64,000 nucleotides of DNA from Schizophyllum amplum (taxonomy: Eukaryota > Basidiomycota > Agaricomycetes > Agaricales > Schizophyllaceae): NCBI GenBank assembly GCA_007026445.1, contig VDMD01000011.1, forward strand, positions 620,001 to 684,000. Reading direction: 5' to 3'. The notes below the pieces were generated by a model, which searched no databases, was not told the origin of the DNA, and saw only the letters and a list, made by a program, of their open reading frames with translations. This document shows, in pieces, positions 44,762 through 55,815 of this stretch (positions are counted from its first letter, which is position 1; every line of letters starts with the position of its first letter). The position numbers were made by a program, and so were the translations under genes.

Positions 44762-47613
44762 GACTCTTCATCCATATGGTACATTGAGGTTGGAGAGAGG
44801 ATGAAGAGGTTCGGACGGCCCTGGCATGTCGAACTCAATTTCGGAGAGCCTTGTTTCTCAATCTAGTCATCTTTGCGAGAAAATGAGAGGATGCGTGATA
44901 CGATAATCTTGTCTGCTGTTTGTTTGGAGTACTCAATGCCCATATGATACTATCTCCGTTCAGTGTTCATGGACATAGCAGACTGTAACCGTGACCGACG
45001 AGAAATACGAGCAGAAAAGTGCGAGGCTAAGGCGTGCATGAGTAAGAATACAGCATGTCACGAGAGGCCGGTCATAGATTGACGCAAGACCTACTCACCC
45101 GGGAGACGCGACGTTGCAAGCACAAAAATGTCCGTCCAGTGGAGGGAAATGCCACGACGAACGGGAAGGTGCATGTCAGCAGTCAGGTCAAAGCCACAAG
45201 AAGTGCATATCAATGCGACGCAGCACACTGAAGTCTTTGGTCGCGTATCATAAGTACGTGAACATGCAAGTCGCCTCTTGGTCGCCTCCTGCACTGTGCA
45301 GGTCAGAAGAAATCTGATTCTGACAGTCCGGACACTATCACGGATGTGACAGTGACGAGGGCGCCCTCCACGTGGGGCGAACGCGCGGGCTCGACCAGAG
45401 TCACCAGACATGTCGGTGCGCGTCGTGAACATTCCCAGCGACACACGAACTGAAGGTGAACTTGTAGCTTTTGCCTCAAAATCCTGGCTTTGTCTCTGAC
45501 TCGCGGTATGACAAGGGATGATGACGTACGGCCGTGGCACCTGGACCGTTCGCTGCAGGCTGATGAGGCGCCTGCTTCATGCTTCCTATCTTATAAGTCT
45601 CGCCTAACGTCTGTATAGACTTCATGTCAGTGAAGCGAGCATCCCACGGCGTTTCCGCTCGGTTGCGCCCAGCACGTCTTTGCTTAGCCATGCTTCATGT
45701 CGATGCGAGGACGATGACGCGACGGGCCTCCGAGGACCTCATCAGACATTTTGCTAAAAGCTTAGACTAGGCTTATGAGGCCCCTAACGCCTGGGAAGGT
45801 ACCTCCACACGTTAGGTACCTGCGTGTATTGCATTTTCCTGGGCAGGTCCGGCCTACCTTGCAAGGTTGCGCGATCTGACGAGGTAGGTAATGCGTGACG
45901 GACCTCCTAAGGCGTCTAAGGTGTGGGGGACCTCCTAAGGTAGCTAAGGCATTGGTGGTGCTCGCAATGTAACCAATGCGTTGATGAGATCGCGAGGCTG
46001 TCCAGCCGTTGACGAGGTATCTGACCAGTACCTCATCTCACTTATGGGTCTCGTAGTTCATCATCGACTTGAATGGCACGTATAACATAGATCGTATACT
46101 CGTCTAAGTACATCAGTGGCCGAGGCTGATACCATCGATTTCTGGAACAGAAGGCGGCTCGTAGAGAGCACAAAACGATAGCAGTATGCGAGCGCGGCGA
46201 ACGGAGCAGGAGATCGAGATCCGACACGAGCCTTGGTCGGCGTGACCGCAGAATAGATAGCGGGAAACGGCATAGAAGGCGCGGGCGTGTCCGCGCATTC
46301 AGAACGCAGTTGTGGTAAGTTAGTCCAAGCTCGAACGTCGCAGACAAAAACTGCATACCGGTGCCGAACTACGTTGAGGGTGGCAGCCGGGTTCCGCGGG
46401 CTTGTTCTGCTTGGGCTGCAGAGGTTGCGCGTCGTGTGAGGTCGCCTGGGGAGGTGAAAGACATGGTGATGGAGCAGATTTGAACGGGGTTTCCGATGCA
46501 TGGAGATGTAGGGATGTGGGGGAAGGCAGCAAAGCACGGATTATGGACGACGATGTAGCGGGCGAGGAGTGCGAAGCTATGGGCGTTGCGCTCGGAATAA
46601 AATTAGATTTTGAGCGCATATATGCGCATAGTAGCACTCACCAGGGGTGTCCTTTACCTCCTTCACGTTCTTCGCGGCCCGTGTCGTCTATGCGTATGCC
46701 AATCTTCATCATGAAGGCGCTGCACGACTCGCCTGTAGGTGAATCAGTGAGCCGATTCGCCGATGCGCTCACCGTGCTCGATTGCAAATGCGCATACTCG
46801 CGGGCATGCGTGTATTCCTCTGCCTGAAGTAAGACACCGTCAAAGCCGATGAAGAGGTCGTAGGCTCTTGCGGTTCATCGCGCTGCATCGCAACAAGAGG
46901 AGCTCCCTAATTATTTTCCATCGTCAGACGACCGGGAGAAGACAAGAGAAACTCAACTTATGCTGCCCGAGTGACCCCGATGGGAGAAGACAAGAAGGAT
47001 GACGTAGACGGCGAACTTGCGCGAAGACAAAGACAGCTATGTTTGGTCGTGATGTGCTGCGGCGAATACACGTGATCGTGAGGACCCACTGTCAGTGTCA
47101 AGTCAGTGTGACTTCGGAACTCGCACCTGTTCTGTAACTTCTGTTCATCGCGCTCCTAGTCTGGCCGCCGTGGCTACTTTACCATTTTTGATGGGGTACG
47201 GCGCGTTCTCAGGACTGCGCTGTCTGCCTGCATCTCGCACTTAAGCAGAGGACGAAACATACCCTCGCGCGCGGCCCCCACTAGAGCGAGAACCATAAGC
47301 TGCTGTGCACTGCTCGCGTGCTCGCACCCTCCTTCGCGCAGTGAAACCTCAGCTGACTCTAGCATGGTGGACACGCGATCTTCCTCTCCTTCCTCACATT
47401 GCCTGATCGAGAAATCCGCTGCGAAACCCCTCGAGCGTGTAGCGGCCAGCACTCGAGCTTGGCGCGACGAGTGACTTACGAGCGGAGAATGTGCCTCTCG
47501 AGCACGCACAGGGACTCCAACGCTCATTCGAGCAGGCAACTCCGCCGCGCCCTCATCCCATCCGCTTTTTGTAGCACGACTCCATTTGTCGAGCTATATT
47601 TGCTATAAAGGCC
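44762..47613. other. Long gene-poor stretch with duplicated fragments
   Basis: 2.85 kb without a convincing gene. It contains a copy of the region upstream of F-box G (about 45561-45640), a short segment also found upstream of GET2 (about 45405-45447), and a run of repeated words around 45775-45960 (cctaagg, aggtacct). Open frames at 46061-46827 are overlapping and featureless. Confidence 0.5.
45405..45447 (+). repeat. Dispersed repeat shared with the GET2 upstream region
   Basis: ccagacatgtcggtgcgcgt and the following 20 or so bases match 53096-53140 (ccagacacgtcggtgcgcgt..) with a few substitutions, same strand. Too short to identify; perhaps a remnant of a larger duplication. Confidence 0.6.
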
Positions 47614-48503
47614 TTGCACAGCGTTTTTGCTGGCCTGGCGGTTGCGCTCCTTCCTAGCGTCGCCGCGCACGGATATGTCTCCAGCATCACGATCGAAGGC
47701 AAGACCTACGACGAGCCGTCTATCGAAGAATGTCAGTCGCATCACGATTCACTTGTTATGTCTACACTTTTGTCTTCCATCTTCTATCTACCACCACCTT
47801 CTTACTCACACTTACAGCCGGCTCCTTCCCCATCTACGGCATCAAGTCCATCGACCCCGTTATAGGCACCAACAGCACGGATATTCGATGCGGTCCGGGC
47901 TCGAAGGCGGCGGGCAAGCACGCGGACGCGCGCCCGGGGAGCGCACTTGAGGTGAAGTGGGTCGGCGCCAGCCGGCAGAAGTAGCCTCACAATGCGTGAG
48001 TACAGCACCCTTTTGACGACGACGTGTCTCACGTGGAAGTGCAGGATATCAACACTGACGGATGTCCTCTCTCGCTCAGCGGACTAACGCTCACATACCT
48101 CGCGCGCTGCGCGGAAGATGACTGCACGAAGTTCGACGCGGCGCATGCGCGGTGGTCCAAGACCGACGAGATCGGCATGTGCAAGGACCGCAAGATCTGG
48201 GTGCAAGAGAATTTGAGAGTGAGTCGGCTGGTTGACACGGTGTCTCCCACCTAGTGCAGGTGTGCTCATGTGAAGGCAGGCCTGCTAAGCTTAGGATTTT
48301 GGGCATCCTCGCACTGCGACCCGTTCCTCCTCCGCCATGAGAGCATTGCGCTCCACGAGGCTAACAAGAAGGGCGGCGCGCAGTTCTGCCAGTCGCGGCG
48401 CGTTTAAAAGGTCTCTGGCGAGGAAACGGGCGAGCCGACGGAGGATGAGCCCGTGAACTTCGTGGGCGCGTACAAGGACACCGACAAAGGGATTTTGCGC
48501 CAG
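47614..48503 (+). pseudogene. AA9 lytic polysaccharide monooxygenase relic
   Basis: Pieces of an AA9 (former GH61) enzyme in order: signal peptide and first copper-ligand His (AVALLPSVAAHGYVSSITIE), SIDPVIGTNSTDIRCGPGSK, GSALEVKWVGA.. then PHN, LTYLARCAEDDCTKFDAAHA, FLLRHESIALHEANKKGGAQ, and TGEPTEDEPVNFVGAYKDTD. AA9 enzymes are secreted copper oxidases that cut cellulose. Lesions: the start codon position is TTG; the Trp of the W-P-H-N motif is TAG (about 47982); a TAA lies after QFCQSRRV; some splice sites are poor; and the last part of the enzyme is missing. So it is a decayed, non-functional copy. Its presence supports a wood- or litter-decay lifestyle in the lineage. Confidence 0.8.
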
Positions 48504-50061
48504 TGTGAGTGCGGTGCGCTCTCTCGTCCTTCCACGCTTTTGCCGACTGCTTCTGTTTCTCCCTTTTGCTGACACGTTTTCCAGCTCTGGGAAGTCACCC
48601 TCAAGTCGTATGTTTGTCTGGCACGATGCGCTGCGAGAAGAGGGCTCGACGCGCCGCGAGGAGTAAGTAGCTCGAAGAAGGGACGCTGACGCGCTGCGAG
48701 GAGGTCTCGACGCCAGCATGAGCGCTTCGCCCTCCACTGGCACGTCTGCCTTGTTGTCGAGCAAACAGGGCGCCTCCCCTTCGAGCGACGCGGAATTTCC
48801 TATTCAAGTGACATGTCCGCCTCTCCCTCTGGTGACGCGTCCAGCTCGCCCTTTGCCTTCGAAAGCAACCCTACAAACCCGACGGTCCTTCTGCCGACCC
48901 ACATGATTGGCGACCGTGATTCAGCCAGTGGTACTGACTCTGTCCATTCTTCGACCGGACTCGTCGACCGCGCTCTACCCACGCGTCGGGCGTCAACATC
49001 CTGCGTCATCCACAATATTCTACACCCACACAAAGGGTGTCGTTCCTTTTACGTAAGACGAGCTTCCCAAGCGTATGGCAGCTCGCGACATGTCATTCTC
49101 CTCGTCCGCTTCTTACCACACTCACACGCGTAGACCTCGCCAGCCGCGTTTAGCTGCAGAGCCTGGCGTCTCCCGCCCTCTTTGCCGCCGCCGCAACAGC
49201 AATGCGCTCCTCCGCCTATCCAGCACGCATCACTTAGGGGAACGCTAGCTCGCAGCGTCTGTCCTCCGCGCCAAGGCATCGGCGGACTTACGGTAGGGGG
49301 AAAGCTCACGATGCCCCCAACCAATACTTACCGCCTCCGGCGTCCGCCGCTTAGCTCTACGAAACCGGACTCCGATAAACCAGCGCCAGTGCAAGCTTGC
49401 TTGAAGGCGCAAGAGGCCAAGACGAAACCAAAACATACGTCCGCGTAGATGTCTCGCTCCCCCCAATCCGGCGAACAAGAGCGCTACGTCGCGTGTGGCT
49501 GTCCGCTGTTTCGTGCTTGCTCAGGCTAATGCGGTAGAGGGTCGTCTCAGCTCTGGTCACTTTCAGACGGTATCTTCCATTTGCGCGGCTCGTATACGTA
49601 TCCAGAATCTTATAAGATGTGTTTCCGTATCGTCCACAGCTCGCCAGAAAGCAACGGAATCGGCGCGCCGGTGTGGCTCGACGCGCGGAGTCACGCACTG
49701 TGACCAGTGTCACGTCGAAGTTCAAGGACACCTCAAGCATCGGGACGATCTTGAGAGGAGCCCGGGGGACATGCTCAGGGATGTTCCGCCCTTAGTCCGT
49801 CCTGAGAAGGCTACCCCCAGCATTGGTATGTCCTCAGCATGTTCTTCCCAGCCTTAGCATATCCTTAGCATCTTCTCCCAGCCTTAGCACCACCTTAGGA
49901 TGTTCCCCCCAGCCTTAGGACGACCTTGGCATGTGGTCCTCAGCCCTGAGGGCGCCTTAGGAGGTCGGGCGTCACCTCGCAAGCACGCGCCCAGGCTGGA
50001 GGCGTTCACAACGCCTGGGAATGTTTACGCAAAATGTCTGATGCTCTCTTCTCGTCCGCTT
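48504..50061. other. Intergenic, with repeats before F-box H
   Basis: Ser/Thr/Pro-rich short frames at 48718-49133 and 49182-49448 are not recognised; they could be exons of a lineage-specific gene but have no domain. The right part holds a 31-bp tandem repeat (49832-49954) and the promoter of member H. Confidence 0.4.
49832..49954. repeat. Degenerate 31-bp tandem repeat, 4 copies
   Basis: Units begin cctcagcatgttcttcccag, ccttagcatcttctcccag, ccttaggatgttccccccag and ccttggcatgtggtcctcag, each followed by a ccttagca-like word. Ends about 107 bp before the ATG of F-box H, so it lies in that gene's promoter. Confidence 0.75.
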
Positions 50062-51828
50062 ATGTCTGCCTCGTTGCTGCAAGTAGACGCCGACATCCTA
50101 CGGTGCATAACACACTTCCTCAATGTTCACGATGCCCTGTCGCTCTCATCGACCTGTACAGCCCTGCGCGCTGCCTTGAGTCCAAACCTTCTTGCTTCGT
50201 GTAGATGGCACCAGAACAAGAATCCTCCCCGTAGTGTCAGGCATCTCATCAGGTACGCTCTCGGATACCTGCCCTGTGATGTTTAATTTCTTCTAACAGT
50301 GCTGAGGCAGACATCTTTTCATCGACACCGACGAAGTGATGTACACAGACTCCGAGTTCTTTCGCGACCTCAGCGGACTGCAATCGATCCACATATACGG
50401 ACAAGCAGTGACGGCCAGTATGGCCAATATGCTTGACGCCGCTTCCAACATCGACGAGCTCGATCTTTCGTATCTCTGTTATCGTCCCGAAGACTCGGAA
50501 TATCCTCTACACTATGATCTTCAGCCAGGTTTCTCTTCGTTGTCTTGCCGGCCAAAGATGCTGAAGTTCTGCTCACGACTGGGCAGGCAGTACACATGGG
50601 CGCCGGGAGCCGAGGACATGCTCGAGAGTCGGATTCGCGCGCTGCGCTATCCACTCGTCACACTTCTCCACCAGGTGGATGTCGCGCAGATCGAGGTATT
50701 CGAGGTCTGTGCGGAGGCTCTCTGCCTACCTGTTGCGACAGCCTATAGTTGGTCGTCCTTGCGCGAACTTACCATCACCGGCTTCTGGCTGCATGCATGC
50801 GACGATCCCGGCGTACTCAACGGTCCGGATATAGGGACGCCGGCATGGGCATACGACTGCGTGCACTTGGGCACGCTATTGCTGCTAGCCCCCCGCCTGC
50901 GCATTCTGCGAGTATCTTGCGGATACGCACAGTGGCTTTCCCATCCGCAATGTGTAGTGTGGCCCCGCACGGAACCACCGCCGGCCTCGCGCAGGGCAAT
51001 TCCCCTACTGGAGGAGGTACAGCTCGACAACCCTGTAGCATCCGATGGCATTTTTGCGCAGCTTCCGCCGTCTGTTCGTGTTCTGTCTTTATTGATCCTG
51101 CCACATCTGGCCCAAGATATCGACGCCAACACGCGACATGAGCTTCAAGTAACGGAAGCCCATCATGCGCGCGGGACTTTGGTCCCATCCGCGCTCCTCA
51201 GCGTCCTTTCTGCGGCACCACTCCCCCACCTACGCCAGCTGCGGTTCTCGTTCCGCAATCTCGAGGACATGCGCTTGTTCGAGTTCATTGCGGAGCGCTT
51301 TCCACGTTTGGAGCTGTTGGAATTCCATGCCGAGACCGGCCCAGGTTGTTTATGGTCAGCGGACGAGTTGGTGCGTTATTCCTTCATCTTTAGAGGCAAA
51401 TGTTGACGCCTCTGCAGACCGAGTGTGCGCGCGCCCTTTCGAAGCTTACTCATTTGCGCGTGCTACGCGTGAACACCTTCTATGAGGTACTTCTTCGAGA
51501 CGATTTCGAAAGGGACTCTGAGGAATACTGGGAGGCCGTTGTGCGTCATCGCAGCGGAATCCCGCGAGAAAGCATTGTTGCGGCGTTGTTTGGGCCGCTG
51601 GCAACGGTGTGCGAGGTCTGGCTGCCGCGCAGACGTATTTTGGCCTACAGCCGCGGGGACTACAATATGTCATGGCGGGACTGGCAGGTGTATCGGGTAG
51701 ACCGGGACGAAGCTGGAAGAGCGAGCATTGCTGAGGTAGGCTCGCCTATCAGGTAAGATGATTCTCCACATCTCGAGTTCCACGTTCTTCGTCTGACGGG
51801 TGCCGACAGAATGGCTGGCGACGGCTAG
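50062..51828 (+). CDS. F-box/leucine-rich array protein H
   Basis: Exons 50062-50252, 50311-51370, 51418-51752 and 51810-51828 give 534 residues. F-box: LLQVDADILRCITHFLNVHD then ALSLSSTCTALRAALSPNLL. Exon 2 opens HLFIDTDEVMYTDSEFFRDL and has IDELDLSYLCYRPEDSEY, LLHQVDVAQIEVFEVCAEAL, YSWSSLRELTITGFWLHACD, LRILRVSCGYAQWLSHPQC and LRQLRFSFRNLEDMRLFEFI. Exon 3 starts TECARALSKLTHLRVLRVNT; the 19-nt last exon gives RMAGDG. Nearly the same protein as E, the clearest recent duplicate pair of the array. They differ mostly in the middle of exon 2, where substrate contacts would be expected. Confidence 0.82.
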
Positions 51829-53219
51829 AAATGAAGAGATGAAGGCCACAGTGACTCTATATAGCAGTCAAAATGGCATCTCCTCCGCCATTCGCGCGGC
51901 CAACACCGGCAGGAAGGAGGCGCGATGTGGGAAATATGTCTATTGAACTAGACGTGCTCATACTCCGTCATTTTCCTCGATTTGTGCTCACCAGATTATC
52001 GTGTAAACTATGTGTACCACAAGTTGAAAGCCAGAAATTCAATGTAGTATAATTAACGGGCTTGTACAAGTTGACGTAGAGGAGGGCGGAGGCTTGGCAG
52101 AGGCAGGAGGCCTGCGGCGTCCAGTTTTCCCACTTGTTTAGACTCTAGAGACATATTTCATTGTTTGCCCACGTAGTATGTACAGCATAGATAGTAATAT
52201 ATACGGTATTCTACGAGCAACACAAGCGGCGTGGGGCGCTGCCGCGGTGCCTCGCGGCGCGGCAGGCGATGTTGACGATGCTTCGTCGCAAGCGACGAGC
52301 AGGAGAGGATGGGGGGCGGCTTCGGCGCCTGCCGAAGTGGGGGCGTCGCGTCACCGCGTGTTCGTCGCCGTCTAGTCTTGTCGTCGTCGGCGATGACGGC
52401 GGCGCGTGAGTTCTGGGCGCGTCAGTCAGCGCGCCGCACAGCGGTGCCTAGGTCACTGCGCACCTTCATAGAGGGCGTGCAGCGCCGCTGGGCGCTGTCC
52501 CGGGCCCAGGGCGTCGTTGTAGGTGTCGATGGCGCTGTTGGTGGTGGTGGTTGAGGACAACGAACATCACGGGACCTTGTTGATAGCCTTGGGAGACAGG
52601 AATGTCCTTATTTACGACGTAAATCCTCATTAATTACGGGTTTGCGGGGCAGCGGCGGCGCCAACAACACTATTCCTTTGTAGGACGCACGTGCTTGTGT
52701 GGATTAGACAAAGACTCCAGGCTTTGTCGGAAAAAGCCGATGCGTCTGAAACCGCCTGATATCGCCTTATCAGGCCATCAGAGACTCGGTCCTGGTAAGG
52801 CCTGGTCAGGCGGTCACGTGACGTTAAAATTGACGATTTTCCCTCCCGTATATACATCATTCTGTAAGGCGAATCGCGCTGAGTCCACTCATGAATTTTG
52901 GAAGGAAATGAACAAGCGAGACGAATGCTAGAACGTCGCAAAATTTCGTCAGACGCCATCAGACGCCGGCAGAGACTCTATTCTGATCAGGCCGGACCGG
53001 AATTTCCGACATTGTGCGTGAGGTGTGACAGGAACGCCCTTGGCACGTGGCGCGCAATGCTAACGCGTGTCGATCCCGTCTCTGTTCTGTCCTTGACCAG
53101 ACACGTCGGTGCGCGTCGCGAACATTCCCAACGACACATTGACAAGAGATTTCGGGTCTCTTTGTTTTTTTGCACATCTACCTTTTACGCGACAGACGAA
53201 AACCTTCTTGTAACGAACT
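51829..53219. other. Intergenic before GET2
   Basis: No gene recognised. Nearest to GET2, 53025-53140 holds two segments that recur elsewhere: 53025-53060 in inverted form at about 63337-63385, and 53096-53140 at 45405-45447. Confidence 0.45.
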
Positions 53220-54763
53220 ATGTCCTCACCGAGTGCCTCAGAACGCGCAGAGGCGCGGCGGCGCGCTATTCTGTCCCGCGGCAGCGACAGGCTGTCAAAG
53301 TTGAAGACGACCGCCCACGGAGAGGGTGCAGCCTACTTGAAAGATGGTACGTGTTATGCTAACTCATCATGTTCCTTTTACAACCATATACTCAATCATT
53401 CTAACTCCTCATCTCCCCATGCCTCATACCCTGGACTGACCGTTTCTCAAGATCGCCCCCTCCACCCCTCTCGCTCCCAATTCATGGCCGAAGACTCTGC
53501 CATGCCGCCCCCCTCCCGCGGCACCACACCCTTCCGCGACACCACACCCCTCCGCGGCGACTCCCCCAGCCCCTTCGGAGGTGTCTCCCCCAGCCCCTTC
53601 CGAGGCGCCTCCCCGAGCCCCTTCACCAACTCGTCTTCCTCCCAAGCCCCCGCACCTGCTACCGCCGCGCCCGACCCCAGCGTTTGGTCCGAAGATGAAC
53701 AAGCGCGCTTCATGCGTGCGCTCATGGCTGGCAGCGGCGGCCCACCACCATCGGACAACGCCTCCCCAGGCCTCGGTGCAGGATCAGAAGCAGGAGCAGG
53801 AGCAGGACGCTCGCCCTCCTTGCCACCGCAGGACAACCCGCTCGCCGCACTCATGGGCATGGCCGGTGGTGCCGGTATGGGTGGCATGGGCGGCATGGGT
53901 GGACCCGCGCCCGGCGCCGGCCTCGAAGGCCTCGAAAACAACCCGCTCCTGTCCATGATGCAGCAGATGGGCATCGACCCTCAAGGTCTCCAGGGTCTCT
54001 CAGGACAGCCAGGGCAAACTCAACAACAACAAAAACCCACGAAGCCCCCATCCCGCTTGCAGCGCGCGCTTCCTCTGGTACACGCGGTCGCCGTGTGGAC
54101 GCTGCTCGCCTACTTCGTCTTTTTCCGCCCCGCGAGCGCGGCGGAGATGAAGGTAGGCTCGGGATGGGGCAGCTATGGTGACCCGCAGACGTGGATGGGC
54201 GCAAATTCTTGGACCTCGTGGATCGCCTTCGACGCCTCGAAATGGCGACGCGGCGGCGCGGGGTGGTGGCCCTGGGCGCAGCTGGCAAGGCGGGCGCCCG
54301 ACCTCGGCGTGTGGGAGACGACGGTGGGCGCGCAGCCGTTCGTGTATGCGTTCTTGGTGCTGGAGATGCTGCTGCACTCGGTGCGGATTGTGAATGGGGT
54401 GGTGAGTGGCTTCTTCGAATGCCTTTTTGATATGATAACTGTCTTTCTCCGTCATTGTGTGCATCCGCCGTCTTCGTCTCTATGTTTTCGCGTCCCCTCC
54501 TGTCTCTTGACCCTTTATCTCTGTCGCATTTCACAACCGATCCCTCTCCTTCAAGCCTTTCGTCATACTAACTTATCCCTCAGGACGCCGTGCAACCGCC
54601 CGCCCTCCTCGCGCTCGCTCTGCCGCACCTCCCGCCCGCGCTCTCCAGCACGATCGTGCACGGGATGAAGTACGTGCGCATGGCCGGGCTCGTGCTCGAC
54701 GACGTGGCATTCTTGGTCCTCGCGCTCGCGGCACTCGTTGTGGTCGCGGGGTGGATGGCATGA
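53220..54763 (+). CDS. GET2: GET complex membrane subunit Get2
   Basis: Exons 53220-53346, 53452-54401 and 54584-54763 give 418 residues. The N-terminus SERAEARRRAILSRGSDRLS is the conserved basic helix that in Get2/CAML-type receptors binds the Get3 ATPase. It is followed by a long disordered, Pro/Ser/Gly-rich cytosolic linker with WSEDEQARFMRALMAG and an NPLLSMMQQMG helix. Three membrane segments come last: ALPLVHAVAVWTLLAYFVFF, PFVYAFLVLEMLLHSVRIV, and LDDVAFLVLALAALVVVAGW. With Get1 it forms the ER receptor that inserts tail-anchored proteins. The last intron has a clear ACTAAC branch point at about 54568. The first intron is a multiple of three, so an open frame runs through it; splicing gives LKDDRPLHPS. 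A broken inverted copy of parts of this gene lies at 63.1-63.4 kb. Confidence 0.85.
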
Positions 54764-55815
54764 AGATGAAACGGGACGAGAGAGCCTGGATCCGCGACCC
54801 CGTATTGCTCACGGTAGACCCCGCATTGCCTGTGCTACATAGATCCTGCTGGTGTGTAACAATATTGATGTCTGCTTGGTCTTCGGTTGGGCGGTGGAAT
54901 AGGATGTATCAACAAGGATTGTTGGTACGTTGTTTGCATCTCCGTCTAAGTACCTCTTGAAGCCATCTGCATCAGGACTATACCGGCCTTGTGTGCTTTC
55001 ACAGCGTTACACACTGAGATACTAATAGGCGCTGGCCGCACTGAATGACATTGACATGAGGACGAACATGGGCGCTCGCCGGCGGTACAGCAGCAGCCAA
55101 TTGGTCAGAACAGCGCTCGCGAGTCCGTAATACTTGTGATACATCACCGGGGAGGTTGCGCGTTGATCTGCTGTTGACCCTCACTGCAGTTCACGCACTC
55201 CCTGCTCGGACGCCTGCCTGGTCGACGTCTTTCGCATCATGTATCCCGGATCCGTCCCATACTACAATTCTGCGGGAGGTGCTGACCGATCTTCAGGACG
55301 ATGCTCACCATCTGCTATGGTCTAGTCAGAGATGGTGCGGGAGGCGCAGCGACTACCCGAAGGTGATGGGAAGAGCCAGAAGACGGCGAGAAGACCCTGA
55401 AGCTGATAGGAAGAGACGGTGGAAATACCTGCAGGCCGCGGTAGACTGGAGATTCCTGCGTGGGTATCAGTACTAGACGGCTGTCACTGAACCTTGACAG
55501 TGGAGGGGTATGAGTAGAATAGCCACCCAATGCATGTACGCGCTGCCTCTCTGGTAGGAGGTTTGCCTCCTACCAGAATGTACGCGTTGCCTTGGAGAAA
55601 ACTATTCATCCTGCTTTACGCACAATCACCTGAAATTCATCGCTCCTTAAGTATGCTAAGTACAAACAAGCGGAGAGTACACCACCGCGTACTTATTCTG
55701 TGATAGGTGGATGTGCCACACAAAACAAGCGAGGCTTTCCCCCCTTCTGTCTCCCCCCTCTTATTGTATCGACGTCATCGCTCCTTCCCTCATGGACGCT
55801 GCGGGCGAACAACGA
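54764..55815. other. Intergenic
   Basis: 3' flanks of GET2 and of F-box pseudogene I. Contains an inverted repeat, ctggtaggaggtttgcctcctaccag, at about 55552-55577, a good stem-loop that may mark an RNA 3' end or a short palindrome. A small frame at 55156-55476 is not recognised. Confidence 0.4.
55552..55577. repeat. Perfect short palindrome
   Basis: The arms ctggtaggagg and cctcctaccag are exact inverted repeats around a four-base loop (tttg), giving a strong hairpin. It lies between converging genes. Function unknown. Confidence 0.7.

Noticed and set aside
46061..46827. Overlapping frames on both strands
   Set aside because: Mutually antisense, without conserved motifs or sensible splice sites; left as intergenic.
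47614..47865. Start of the AA9 frame taken as a real start codon
   Set aside because: The codon is TTG at the position where relatives have ATG; with two internal stops downstream it is read as a lesion, not as alternative initiation.
52898..53362. Plus-strand frame of 154 residues overlapping the GET2 start
   Set aside because: Out of frame with GET2 and featureless; GET2 has the conserved N-terminal motif at 53220.
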